Below are positions 1 through 5,751 of a stretch of 7,082 nt of DNA, in pieces. This DNA is from Planococcus sp. (in: firmicutes) (lineage in GTDB: Bacteria > Bacillota > Bacilli > Bacillales_A > Planococcaceae). Position 1 is the stretch's first letter. Each line of letters opens with the position of its first letter. Location of the stretch: assembly GCA_030147225.1 (NCBI GenBank), contig JASLAI010000042.1, positions 1 through 7,082 on the forward strand, in the 5' to 3' direction. The position numbers were made by a program, and so were the translations under genes. The notes beneath the pieces are model-generated. The model did no database searches and was not told where the DNA came from. It was given only the letters and a program-made list of their open reading frames with translations.

Positions 1-87
1 TTTACCTCTCCAACCCGCCAATCGGACCGGACACAAGAGCGGCTGGAGAACAAGCGCTACAAAATCGCCACTCAGACTAAAGCATGA
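1..87 (+). CDS. C-terminal tail of an unidentified protein (partial, 5' end outside window)
   Basis: A reading frame is open from base 1 to a TGA at 85-87, giving the last 28 residues of a possible protein. The tail is polar and rich in Arg, Lys, Gln and Thr (it contains SDRTQERLENKRYK). The codons used (CGC, GAC, CTG, GAG, AAC, ATC, GCC) resemble those of the confident genes in this window, which is the main reason for calling it coding. A second frame is also open here to about 112, so the choice of frame is not certain. I do not recognise the family from so short a piece. No convincing terminator follows the stop; an 8-bp inverted repeat (38-45 and 91-98) spans it but has a 45-base loop and no T run. 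Confidence 0.4.
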   Translation, partial: FTSPTRQSDRTQERLENKRYKIATQTKA

Positions 88-133
88 AATCAGCCGCTTC
101 TAAGCTTTTCGATGCGTAATGTGAAACTGGGTT

Positions 134-142
134 TGTTATGAT
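134..142 (+). promoter_or_regulatory. Candidate extended -10 promoter for the FMN reductase gene
   Basis: TG at 134-135, one base, then TATGAT at 137-142 fits an extended -10 element. The -35 region at 114-119 (GCGTAA) is poor, which extended -10 promoters can tolerate. It would give a leader of about 90 bases before the ATG at 241. It is placed by motif only. Confidence 0.35.
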
Positions 143-151
143 GAAAACAAA

Positions 152-184
152 CCGATTGATGCAGATTTAACTGCGATCATACGG
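152..184 (+). other. Leader hairpin upstream of the FMN reductase gene
   Basis: TGATGCAG (157-164) pairs with CTGCGATCA (171-179) with one bulged G, closing an ATTTAA loop. CCG (152-154) can pair with CGG (182-184) across a small internal loop, giving about 11 base pairs. It has no T run and lies about 40 bases before the ribosome binding site, so it is not a terminator. It could be a leader structure or an operator half-palindrome. Function is unknown. Confidence 0.3.
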
Positions 185-240
185 ATTGGCATACAAAGAA
201 CAAATCGCTATTTTTCGCATTTTGAGGAGGATATAGGATT

Positions 241-804
241 ATGAAGGTTTTATTAGTAGACGGAACGATTATTGGCAGCAAGACCGGTGTTATCTTGGAG
301 CAGGTGCAGACCTACATCAAGGAATTCACTCCGGAAATGGAATTGAAAATTCTGAAGCTGGCTGATTATGACCACCAGTTCGTCGACGGCCGCCCATTCG
401 GCGAATACAATGACAGCATGCAGGAAATTGTCCGCCGCTTTGAAGACGCTGATGGCTACATTATCGCTTCACCGATTTTCCAAGGGTCGATTCCCGGCGT
501 GCTGAAAAACACATTCGATATGCTGCATCCGCGTACGATGCGCTACAAGCCGGTATCGATTGTGGCAAACGGCGGCACCTATCAGCATCACCTGGTCATC
601 GAAAACCAGCTAAAACCGATCCTCGACTATTTCCGCTGCCTGGTGACGCCGAACTACGTCTACACACACAGCAGCCATTTCGACGAAACCAACACCATCA
701 CAAGCGAAGACGTCCACAACCGTCTGCGCGAATTGGCACGCGTCTTCGTGCAGTACGCCGAGATGAGCAAGCATTTATCGAAGGAAACATTGGATAATCA
801 TTGA
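241..804 (+). CDS. NADPH-dependent FMN reductase family protein (flavodoxin-like quinone/azo/flavin reductase)
   Basis: This 187-residue protein has the flavodoxin-like fold of the NADPH-dependent FMN reductase family. These cytoplasmic enzymes bind FMN and pass electrons from NAD(P)H to flavins, quinones, azo or nitro compounds. The N-terminal strand MKVLLVDGT is followed by a phosphate-binding loop (about residues 8-15, GTIIGSKT). The conserved flavin-site segment SPIFQGSIPGVLKN lies at 77-90, and a second flavin-contacting loop with ANGGTYQHH at 109-117. Length is normal for the family. The ATG is supported by AGGAGG at 225-230, ten bases upstream. It stands alone, with its own candidate promoter and a strong terminator just after the stop, so it looks monocistronic. 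The exact substrate cannot be read from sequence: SsuE-like, azoreductase-like and YwqN-like roles are all possible. Family assignment is confident; no specific gene name is justified. Confidence 0.85.
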   Translation: MKVLLVDGTIIGSKTGVILEQVQTYIKEFTPEMELKILKLADYDHQFVDGRPFGEYNDSMQEIVRRFEDADGYIIASPIFQGSIPGVLKNTFDMLHPRTMRYKPVSIVANGGTYQHHLVIENQLKPILDYFRCLVTPNYVYTHSSHFDETNTITSEDVHNRLRELARVFVQYAEMSKHLSKETLDNH

Positions 805-815
805 TTGATAAGCAA

Positions 816-841
816 AACCTCCCTGTGCGGGAGGTTTTTTT
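816..841 (+). terminator. Rho-independent terminator after the FMN reductase gene
   Basis: AACCTCCC (816-823), loop TGTGC, GGGAGGTT (829-836), with a run of seven T at 835-841. This is an 8-bp GC-rich stem. On the opposite strand the stem is followed by only four T, so it might weakly stop the convergent minus-strand NERD gene as well. Confidence 0.92.
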
Positions 842-884
842 GGGTTTTATTTGAATTGAAGAAATGTTTTATTCCATTAATAGA

Positions 885-989
885 GCTTACTTTCTAATAA
901 GAGTGAAATACTTTCTGTTTGAATGCAAATACTTTCCGTAACCGGATGAATACTTTCTAATGAGCTCTAAATACTTTCCGTACTCTCAA
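885..989 (+). repeat. Array A: five tandem units with exact 21-bp period, core AAATACTTTC[C/T]
   Basis: TACTTTC occurs at 888-894, 909-915, 930-936, 951-957 and 972-978, so every start is exactly 21 bases from the next. The core widens to AAATACTTTC in units 2, 3 and 5, GAATACTTTC in unit 4 and GCTTACTTTC in unit 1. It is followed by C or T, then about ten variable bases. The conserved core with diverged spacers looks like a series of binding sites rather than a recent tandem duplication. On the minus strand the core reads GAAAGTATTT. The array lies between the terminator of the FMN reductase gene and the 3' end of the convergent NERD gene. Unit 5 falls inside the last codons of that gene. 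Any reading frame keeps phase, because 21 is a multiple of 3, but the plus-strand frame I followed through all the cores carries a stop and has no plausible start signal, so I read it as non-coding. Confidence 0.9.
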
Positions 990-1932
990 AAAGTTCAGGA
1001 ATGGAATAAATCCGATCTTTATAACTGCCGGCAAATGGCATATTGGCCGATTTCAGTAGCTTTGATGCGGTGGTGGAAGAGTGGATCCCAGTAAAATCAC
1101 GGAATTCCCGGTTGCTGATGGTTGGTTTAACCAAGGTCCGGTATTGCAACAAAGCATCAAGATGAGCGATTGGATCACAATAGGTGCAAGCTTCGCAGCG
1201 CCATTTGCCACGGCGATAATTCAAGTGAAGGACAAGACAGTGAGGACAAAAAATACCTTTCATAAATGAAGTGGAAAGACCTAAAGGCGCAAGCGGTTTT
1301 ATTGTAGAGAGCTCCAGCAATTTATAAGCCAGCGATTCTGTTTTTTTCTTCGATAGAATCTCTCTGGGATGCTTCTCCAAAAGTTTCTCCATTAAGTGTG
1401 GAAGGCCGGATGACTGGATCAGAATGCGGTTTTCAGCACGTGATTGGACGACAGATGAAGGGTACGTGAAGACAATGACACCGATGACCGGCAATTTTAT
1501 CCGTTGATCAAATAAAAAGCGTTCCAGCCATTTTTCGTGGCGGAGCAATTGGTCATCCGGATTCTTCATGCCATCGATGCTGCCGTCTTTGTTGGTGCGG
1601 GAAAATTGCCGTAATTGTGGATCGAAGTTGAGCAGGCCGGAAATACTTTTGATTTCCAACGCCAACACAAAATGGCTGGTGATCAGGACGCTGTCAATCT
1701 GATGGGAAGATCTCTCTTTTTGAATGAATAAGTCGTGGAAAAAGTAATGCGGCAAGGGGAGAGCAATTTCGTGCCAAAGGGAGTCGACGCGCAGTTCGCC
1801 GTGATAGCCGGCAGTGATGCGGCGAAGTTTTTCGGTCCAGTAGAGAAATTGGGGATGGACGGTTGGGGTGCGATGGAGCAAACTTTCAAGTTGGAAGATT
1901 TCTGGTGGCTTGATGCGGTTTTTTACAATCAA
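967..1932 (-). CDS. NERD-domain nuclease-like protein with zinc ribbon and C-terminal helix-turn-helix-like tail
   Basis: The NERD domain is a nuclease-related PD-(D/E)xK-type fold linked to DNA processing. I start at TTG 1932-1930, giving 321 residues: AAGGAGAGG sits just upstream (1946-1938), and the promoter -10 at 1965-1970 overlaps the longer alternative TTG start at 1965, which would give 332 residues. From the chosen start, the putative catalytic residues are E46 (GE), D80 (QID) and E93/K95 (EIK). The typical N-P-x-x-Q motif is at 124-128. A zinc ribbon follows (C229, C232, C246, C249, with C252 nearby). Residues about 272-314 (NREFRDFTGIHSSTTASKLL and on) resemble a small helix-turn-helix. 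The protein has no signal peptide or membrane segment, so it is presumably cytoplasmic. It is flanked by two 21-bp-period arrays, and its last codons lie in one of them. Family is confident; DNA cleavage, target and biological role are unknown. Confidence 0.85.
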   Translation of the reverse strand: MIVKNRIKPPEIFQLESLLHRTPTVHPQFLYWTEKLRRITAGYHGELRVDSLWHEIALPLPHYFFHDLFIQKERSSHQIDSVLITSHFVLALEIKSISGLLNFDPQLRQFSRTNKDGSIDGMKNPDDQLLRHEKWLERFLFDQRIKLPVIGVIVFTYPSSVVQSRAENRILIQSSGLPHLMEKLLEKHPREILSKKKTESLAYKLLELSTIKPLAPLGLSTSFMKGIFCPHCLVLHLNYRRGKWRCEACTYCDPIAHLDALLQYRTLVKPTISNREFRDFTGIHSSTTASKLLKSANMPFAGSYKDRIYSIPELFESTESI

Positions 1933-1964
1933 TCTATCCTCTCCTTTTTTATAAACCTGTTCCA

Positions 1965-1993
1965 AATATAGCGCAAATTATTAGCGGCAGCAA
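1965..1993 (-). promoter_or_regulatory. Promoter of the NERD gene
   Basis: Reading the minus strand, TTGCTG (1993-1988) is followed by a 17-base spacer and TATATT (1970-1965). Transcription would begin near 1958, leaving a leader of about 25 bases before the TTG at 1932 that contains the AAGGAGAGG site. The nearest unit of array B ends 35 bases upstream of the -35 box, a position suited to an upstream regulatory site. Confidence 0.65.
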
Positions 1994-2024
1994 TACTATT
2001 TCGAGAGATCTGGAAGTGATTTGG

Positions 2025-2129
2025 AAATACTTTCTGTTTGGACCAAAATACTTTCCGAAAGGCTATAAATACTTTTCAATAAAATGAATTTACTTTCCAT
2101 TGAACACTAAATACTTTCCAACCGACAAA
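2025..2129 (+). repeat. Array B: second set of five units with the same exact 21-bp period
   Basis: TACTTTC starts at 2028, 2049, 2070 (TACTTTT), 2091 and 2112, again exactly 21 bases apart and in the same orientation as array A. Four units have AAATACTTT; unit 4 has ATTTACTTTC. The first unit shares 17 identical bases with array A unit 2 (2024-2040 against 905-921). The array lies in the gap between the divergent NERD and topB genes: 35 bases behind the NERD -35 box and about 40 bases before the topB -10. No other run of this motif exists in the window. Confidence 0.9.
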
Positions 2130-2160
2130 ACCCCTCTAAAAAGCCAGCATCAGCAGAAAA

Positions 2161-2169
2161 TGTTACAAT
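2161..2169 (+). promoter_or_regulatory. Candidate extended -10 promoter for topB
   Basis: TG (2161-2162), one base, then TACAAT (2164-2169) forms an extended -10 element. The -35 region at 2141-2146 is weak. Transcription would start near 2176, and the ribosome binding site GAGGGTGA (2185-2192) follows before the ATG at 2199. Array B ends only about a dozen bases upstream of the -35 region, so a protein bound there could affect topB. Confidence 0.5.
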
Positions 2170-2198
2170 AATCACATCAGAAATGAGGGTGAATTTAA

Positions 2199-4358
2199 AT
2201 GAAATCAATCGTTTTAGCAGAAAAACCGTCCGTGGCGCGTGATATTGCACGTGTTCTCGGATGTGAACAAAAAGGCAACGGGTACTTAGAAGGCAAGCAG
2301 TATATCGTCACGTGGGCCCTAGGACACTTGGTGACGCATGCGCAGCCGGAGCAATACGACAACGACTTCAAGGAATGGAAAATGGATACGCTGCCGATCA
2401 TTCCAAAACCGTTCAAGCTGGTTCCGATTAAGCAGTCGATGAAACAATTCAACGCCGTCAAATCGCAATTGCAGCGCGGAGATGTCAAGGATATTATTAT
2501 AGCAACGGACGCCGGGCGTGAGGGTGAGCTGGTAGCGCGCTGGATTCTGGAGAAAACCAATACACGCAAACCAGTGAAGCGGCTGTGGATTTCTTCAGTC
2601 ACCGACAAAGCCATTAAAGAAGGCTTTAATAACCTGAAAGACGGCCGTGCGTATGAGAACCTTTACGCAGCAGCCGTTGCTCGTGCGGAAGCGGACTGGG
2701 TGGTCGGCATCAATGCGACGCGCGCGCTGACCGTTAAATACAATGCGCAATTGTCGACTGGCCGCGTACAAACGCCGACGCTGGCAATGATTGCCGAACG
2801 CGAAAAACAGATTCGCAATTTCCAGCCGAAACCGTATTACGGCATGCAGGCGGTTACTGATCAAGCTGCATTCATCTGGACGGACGGCAACTCGACGCAA
2901 TCCTTTGACAAGGACAAAGTCGACCAGCTGTTCGAAAAACTCCAGAACACGCATGAAGGCACGGTGACGGATATCAAGATTACGCCGAAACGCCAGCCGG
3001 CACCGTCTTTATTCGATTTGACCGAACTGCAAAAAGAAGCCTACAAGCGCTATAGCTGGTCGGCGAAAGAGACACTCAACACGTTGCAGAACCTGTACGA
3101 GCGCTATAAAATTGTGACCTATCCACGGACCGATTCGAAGCATTTGACGAGCGATATGCGCGAGACATTAAAAGATCGCGTCAAAGCGGTGCAGATGGGA
3201 CCTTACCGCAGCTTGGCCGCGATGATCTTGAAAAATCCCGTGGCGCCGCAAAAAGGCGTCATTGACGATGCCAAGGTTTCCGATCACCACGCCATCATTC
3301 CAACGGAAGAAACGCCGCCGTTGCACGATCTGTCTGATAAAGAAATCAAGTTATACGATATGATCGTCAAACGTTTCCTGGCAGTATTTTATCCGCAGTA
3401 CGAATACGACCAGACGACCGTCAAACTGACTGCCGGCGGGGAAACTTTCCAGGCAAAAGGCAATACGATCCGCAATGAAGGCTGGAAACGCATCTATAAA
3501 GATGAGGACGATGACAAGGATACGACGCTGCCGCCATTCGAAAATGGCCAAAAACTGACGATCAAAGGCATCGCCTTGACTGACGGCAAAACCAAGCCGC
3601 CCGCTTTCTTCAATGAAGGCACACTGCTTGGCGCTATGGAAAATCCGGCACAGTTCATGAGCGGCGAATCAAAAGAATTGATTCAGACACTCGGTGAAAC
3701 AGGCGGGCTCGGTACTGTTGCGACGCGTGCTGATGTGATCGATAAATTATTCAATACCTTCCTGATCGAGAAAAAAGGCAAGGACCTGACTATTACATCA
3801 AAAGGGCGCCAGCTGCTGGAGCTTGTTCCGGAAGACTTGAAGTCGCCGAAATTGACAGCCGACTGGGAGCAGCAATTGACCAAAATTGCCAAAGGGCAAT
3901 TGAAAAAAGAAGAATTTATAAAAGAAATGATCGTTTTCGCAGAGAAGTCCGTATCAGACATCAAAAAGAGTGATAAGAAATTCAAGCACGACAACATCAC
4001 CGGCAAAATGTGCCCGGACTGCGGCAAGCCGCTTCTTGAAGTCAACGGCAAGCGCGGCAAGATGAATGTCTGCCAGGACCGCGAATGCGGCTATAAAAAA
4101 CAAGTAGCAATGCAGACCAATGCGCGTTGCCCGAATTGCCACAAAAAGCTGGAAATGCAGGGCGAAGGGGACGGCAAGATTTTCATCTGCAAATGCGGAC
4201 ATCGTGAAAAGCTGTCGGCATTCGAAAAACGCAAAAAATCCGGCCAGTCAAAAGCCAATAAGAAAGACGTCAATAAATACTTGAACCAGCAGGACGAAGC
4301 GCCGCAAAATACGGCAATGGCCGATGCGTTGAAAAAGTTATTGGGTCAGACCGATTAA
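2199..4358 (+). CDS. topB: DNA topoisomerase III (type IA)
   Basis: TopB cuts one DNA strand and passes another through, relaxing negative supercoils and resolving recombination or replication intermediates. The 719-residue length fits Bacillales TopB. The N-terminal TOPRIM domain starts at once (LAEKPSVARDIA, with E8) and carries the acidic motif TDAGREGE at 103-110, where D104 and E108 are metal-binding candidates. The middle Asp of the textbook DxDxE is Gly here, which I recall as usual in Firmicute TopB proteins. The catalytic tyrosine is Y308 in IVTYPRTDS. The SDHHAIIPTE motif at 361-370 and the GGLGTVATRADVI segment (502-514) are typical of the core. Two C-terminal zinc fingers follow (C605, C608, C625, C630; then C644, C647, C664, C666), then a lysine-rich tail. 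GAGGGTGA at 2185-2192 supports the start. It is divergent from the NERD gene and followed after 56 bases, with no terminator, by ybaK. Confidence 0.97.
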   Translation: MKSIVLAEKPSVARDIARVLGCEQKGNGYLEGKQYIVTWALGHLVTHAQPEQYDNDFKEWKMDTLPIIPKPFKLVPIKQSMKQFNAVKSQLQRGDVKDIIIATDAGREGELVARWILEKTNTRKPVKRLWISSVTDKAIKEGFNNLKDGRAYENLYAAAVARAEADWVVGINATRALTVKYNAQLSTGRVQTPTLAMIAEREKQIRNFQPKPYYGMQAVTDQAAFIWTDGNSTQSFDKDKVDQLFEKLQNTHEGTVTDIKITPKRQPAPSLFDLTELQKEAYKRYSWSAKETLNTLQNLYERYKIVTYPRTDSKHLTSDMRETLKDRVKAVQMGPYRSLAAMILKNPVAPQKGVIDDAKVSDHHAIIPTEETPPLHDLSDKEIKLYDMIVKRFLAVFYPQYEYDQTTVKLTAGGETFQAKGNTIRNEGWKRIYKDEDDDKDTTLPPFENGQKLTIKGIALTDGKTKPPAFFNEGTLLGAMENPAQFMSGESKELIQTLGETGGLGTVATRADVIDKLFNTFLIEKKGKDLTITSKGRQLLELVPEDLKSPKLTADWEQQLTKIAKGQLKKEEFIKEMIVFAEKSVSDIKKSDKKFKHDNITGKMCPDCGKPLLEVNGKRGKMNVCQDRECGYKKQVAMQTNARCPNCHKKLEMQGEGDGKIFICKCGHREKLSAFEKRKKSGQSKANKKDVNKYLNQQDEAPQNTAMADALKKLLGQTD

Positions 4359-4414
4359 GAAATACTGCTGATCAAGTTGGAGATAATCATGTTTCCAAAT
4401 AAGGAGAAGACGCC

Positions 4415-4906
4415 ATGGCGAAGAAAATCACAAAAACCAATGCAGCACGCATGCTCGACAAAGAGAATATTGACTATGAATTGCTTCATTATAGTGCAGA
4501 AGACGGCAAAGTGGATGGCGTTTCCGTCGCTGCGAAAATCGGTTTTCCGGCTGAGCTTGTCTACAAGACACTGGTCGCAATCGGCGCGTCCAAGCAGTGT
4601 TATGTCTTCGTCATTCCGGTTGCGGAAGAACTGGATTTAAAAAAAGCGGCTAAAGCAGCCGGCGAAAAGAAAATCGAAATGGTGCCGGTCAAAGACATTT
4701 TAGGGCTGACCGGCTATGTGCGGGGAGGCTGTTCGCCTGTTGGAATGAAAAAGTTGTTTCCAACCTTTATCTCTGTGGAGGCACAGCCATTACCTGAAAT
4801 AATCGTTTCAGCCGGCAAAATTGGTATGCAGCTGAAGTTGGATTCTGCTGAGCTGAAAGCTGTAACAAATGGTCAGTTCGCTGAATTGACAGCATCAGGT
4901 CTATAA
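4415..4906 (+). CDS. ybaK: Cys-tRNA(Pro)/Cys-tRNA(Cys) deacylase, YbaK/EbsC family
   Basis: YbaK-type enzymes hydrolyse Cys-tRNA(Pro), which prolyl-tRNA synthetase makes by mistake, and so protect translation fidelity in the cytoplasm. The 163-residue length is normal. Family marks are the early helix (TNAARMLDKENIDYELLHY, 8-26), K51 in VYKTLV, which matches the essential lysine of this family, the loop GGCSPVGMKK (104-113), and the strand SAGKIGMQLKLD near 136-147. An AAGGAG site at 4401-4406, eight bases before the ATG, sets the start. It lies 56 bases after topB with no promoter or terminator that I can see between them, so it is probably read with topB; the two have no obvious functional link. 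A strong terminator follows. The family also includes ProX and INS-type editors, so the exact tRNA substrate is inferred from similarity. Confidence 0.92.
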   Translation: MAKKITKTNAARMLDKENIDYELLHYSAEDGKVDGVSVAAKIGFPAELVYKTLVAIGASKQCYVFVIPVAEELDLKKAAKAAGEKKIEMVPVKDILGLTGYVRGGCSPVGMKKLFPTFISVEAQPLPEIIVSAGKIGMQLKLDSAELKAVTNGQFAELTASGL

Positions 4907-4910
4907 AGCC

Positions 4911-4942
4911 TTCAGCCATTCACTTTGAATGGCTGAATTTTT
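4911..4942 (+). terminator. Rho-independent terminator after ybaK
   Basis: TTCAGCCATTC (4911-4921) and GAATGGCTGAA (4927-4937) form a perfect 11-bp stem around the loop ACTTT, followed by five T (4938-4942). It begins four bases after the ybaK stop codon and closes the topB-ybaK unit. Confidence 0.93.
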
Positions 4943-4953
4943 CATATCATATA
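4925..4953 (+). promoter_or_regulatory. Possible promoter for the YczE-family gene, overlapping the terminator
   Basis: TTGAAT (4925-4930), a 17-base spacer and CATATA (4948-4953) make a weak sigma-A-like match, whose -35 box would lie in the 3' arm of the terminator. The leader would be very short, starting at about 4960 just before the ribosome binding site. It is offered because the gene otherwise has no visible promoter. Confidence 0.25.
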
Positions 4954-4973
4954 TAGAAGAAAGAAGGATTTGA

Positions 4974-5615
4974 ATGAAGCGTTCACTGGTTTACCGCTGG
5001 TTGTTTTTTATTGTTGGATTAATTGTTCTTGCCCTCGGTTTTACAATGACGATCAAAGGCAGCGAGCTTGGCATTGGACCATGGGATGTGCTGCATGTCG
5101 GATTGTACTTAAACTTCGGATTGACCATCGGTACCTGGTCAGTCATTGCGGGATTTGCTTTAATTGCCTGTACGGCCATTTTCACACGGAAGATCCCTCA
5201 GATCGGCACTTTCTTGAACATGCTGCTGATCGGCGTGTTTATCGATATTTTCAATTTCCTGATTCCTGACATTCAGACTCTGGTTGGACAAGTGTTGATC
5301 TTGTCAGCCGGCATTGTCGTTTCAGGATATGGCGTAGGGCTTTATGTATCGCCGAAAATCGGTGCAGGGCCGCGAGACAGTTTGATGATGATGCTTGTTG
5401 AAAAAACCGGTCTCAGCATCAGTGTCGTGCGGGCAGGAATCGAAGTGAGCGTTGCCTTGCTCGGCTGGATGCTCGGTGGACCGGTCGGTGTCGGTACAAT
5501 CGCCGTCGCTTTATTGACTGGCAGAATCGTCCAAGTCTCCTTGCCGCAATTTGAAAAATTGCTTGTGAGGCTTATTGGTGAAAAAGAAAAAATTCCGCCG
5601 ATCCTTAAGATTTGA
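4974..5615 (+). CDS. YczE/YyaS/YitT-type integral membrane protein
   Basis: This 213-residue hydrophobic protein has about five to six membrane segments, at roughly residues 8-28, 50-68, 77-97, 103-124 and 152-187, the last perhaps two helices. Two glycine-rich repeats characteristic of the family are visible: LGIGPWDVLHVGL (32-44) and a matching IGAGPRDSLMMML (129-141). This suggests an internal duplication of a GPxD motif. In Bacillus subtilis and relatives, YczE is a membrane protein needed for lipopeptide synthesis, but its biochemical activity is not established and that role may not carry over. AAGAAGGA at 4961-4968 precedes the ATG. The gene follows the ybaK terminator, and the next gene has its own promoter, so it is probably expressed alone. 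No clear terminator is seen after its stop. The tail ends in a charged stretch (GEKEKIPP). Confidence 0.85.
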   Translation: MKRSLVYRWLFFIVGLIVLALGFTMTIKGSELGIGPWDVLHVGLYLNFGLTIGTWSVIAGFALIACTAIFTRKIPQIGTFLNMLLIGVFIDIFNFLIPDIQTLVGQVLILSAGIVVSGYGVGLYVSPKIGAGPRDSLMMMLVEKTGLSISVVRAGIEVSVALLGWMLGGPVGVGTIAVALLTGRIVQVSLPQFEKLLVRLIGEKEKIPPILKI

Positions 5616-5667
5616 GCACGGTCTCTAAAAGCATTTTGAAATGGGATTTCCACCCTAAACCATATAG

Positions 5668-5696
5668 TTGAAACCTCCATTCTGATATGATATAAA
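5668..5696 (+). promoter_or_regulatory. Sigma-A promoter of the yrrT-luxS-mccA operon
   Basis: TTGAAA (5668-5673), a 17-base spacer and TATAAA (5691-5696), with TG placed to make an extended -10 (TGATATAAA). Transcription should start near 5703, giving a leader of about 50 bases, too short for an S-box or T-box riboswitch. Confidence 0.8.
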
Positions 5697-5700
5697 TAAA

Positions 5701-5721
5701 GCCGAGTAACTCTATTGGTTT
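5701..5721 (+). promoter_or_regulatory. Possible operator at the start of the yrrT leader
   Basis: GAGTAACTC (5704-5712) is a short palindrome right at the expected transcription start, followed by CTATTGGTTTT. In Bacillus subtilis the equivalent operon is repressed by CymR, whose sites contain an ATnGG-type core, so ATTGG here may belong to such a site. The match is partial and I cannot confirm the full consensus. Confidence 0.3.
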
Positions 5722-5751
5722 TGTTAAATATGAATATAAAGGGGCATCACG

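Noticed and set aside
38..98. 8-bp inverted repeat AGCGGCTG/CAGCCGCT spanning the first stop codon
   Set aside because: The loop is 45 bases and there is no T run, so it is more likely chance than a terminator.
1641..1650. Extra copy of AAATACTTTT inside the NERD gene
   Set aside because: It is a single copy, out of 21-bp phase with either array, and encodes the conserved active-site stretch E-I-K-S-I-S, so the coding constraint explains it.
1735..1971. Plus-strand open frame opposite the NERD gene
   Set aside because: It is antisense to the NERD domain, lacks a ribosome binding site, and has no recognisable features.
885..2129. The 21-bp arrays as heptapeptide-coding repeats (21 bases is seven codons; one plus frame gives Tyr-Phe at every unit)
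   Set aside because: That plus-strand frame carries a stop in each array, there is no ribosome binding site or start for such a product, and the spacer codons are not conserved.
885..2129. The arrays as CRISPR
   Set aside because: The unit is only 21 bases with a conserved core of about ten, spacers are far too short, and no cas genes are nearby.
2505..2530. Apparent loss of the middle Asp of the TOPRIM DxDxE motif in TopB (TDAGREGE)
   Set aside because: I recall this form as common in Firmicute TopB proteins, and the rest of the protein is intact, so it is not evidence of inactivation.
3683..4202. Minus-strand open frames opposite the 3' part of topB
   Set aside because: They are shadows of topB codon bias, with no start signals and low-complexity products.
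4377..4640. Out-of-frame open frame overlapping the start of ybaK, with a GGAG before an ATG at 4389
   Set aside because: It overlaps the confident ybaK gene, its product is rich in Arg, Lys, Ser and Trp as expected of a shadow frame, and it matches no family I know.
5638..5650. GAAAT-GGG-ATTTC hairpin after the YczE-family gene
   Set aside because: The stem is only five AT-rich pairs with a three-base loop and no T tract, too weak to call a terminator.
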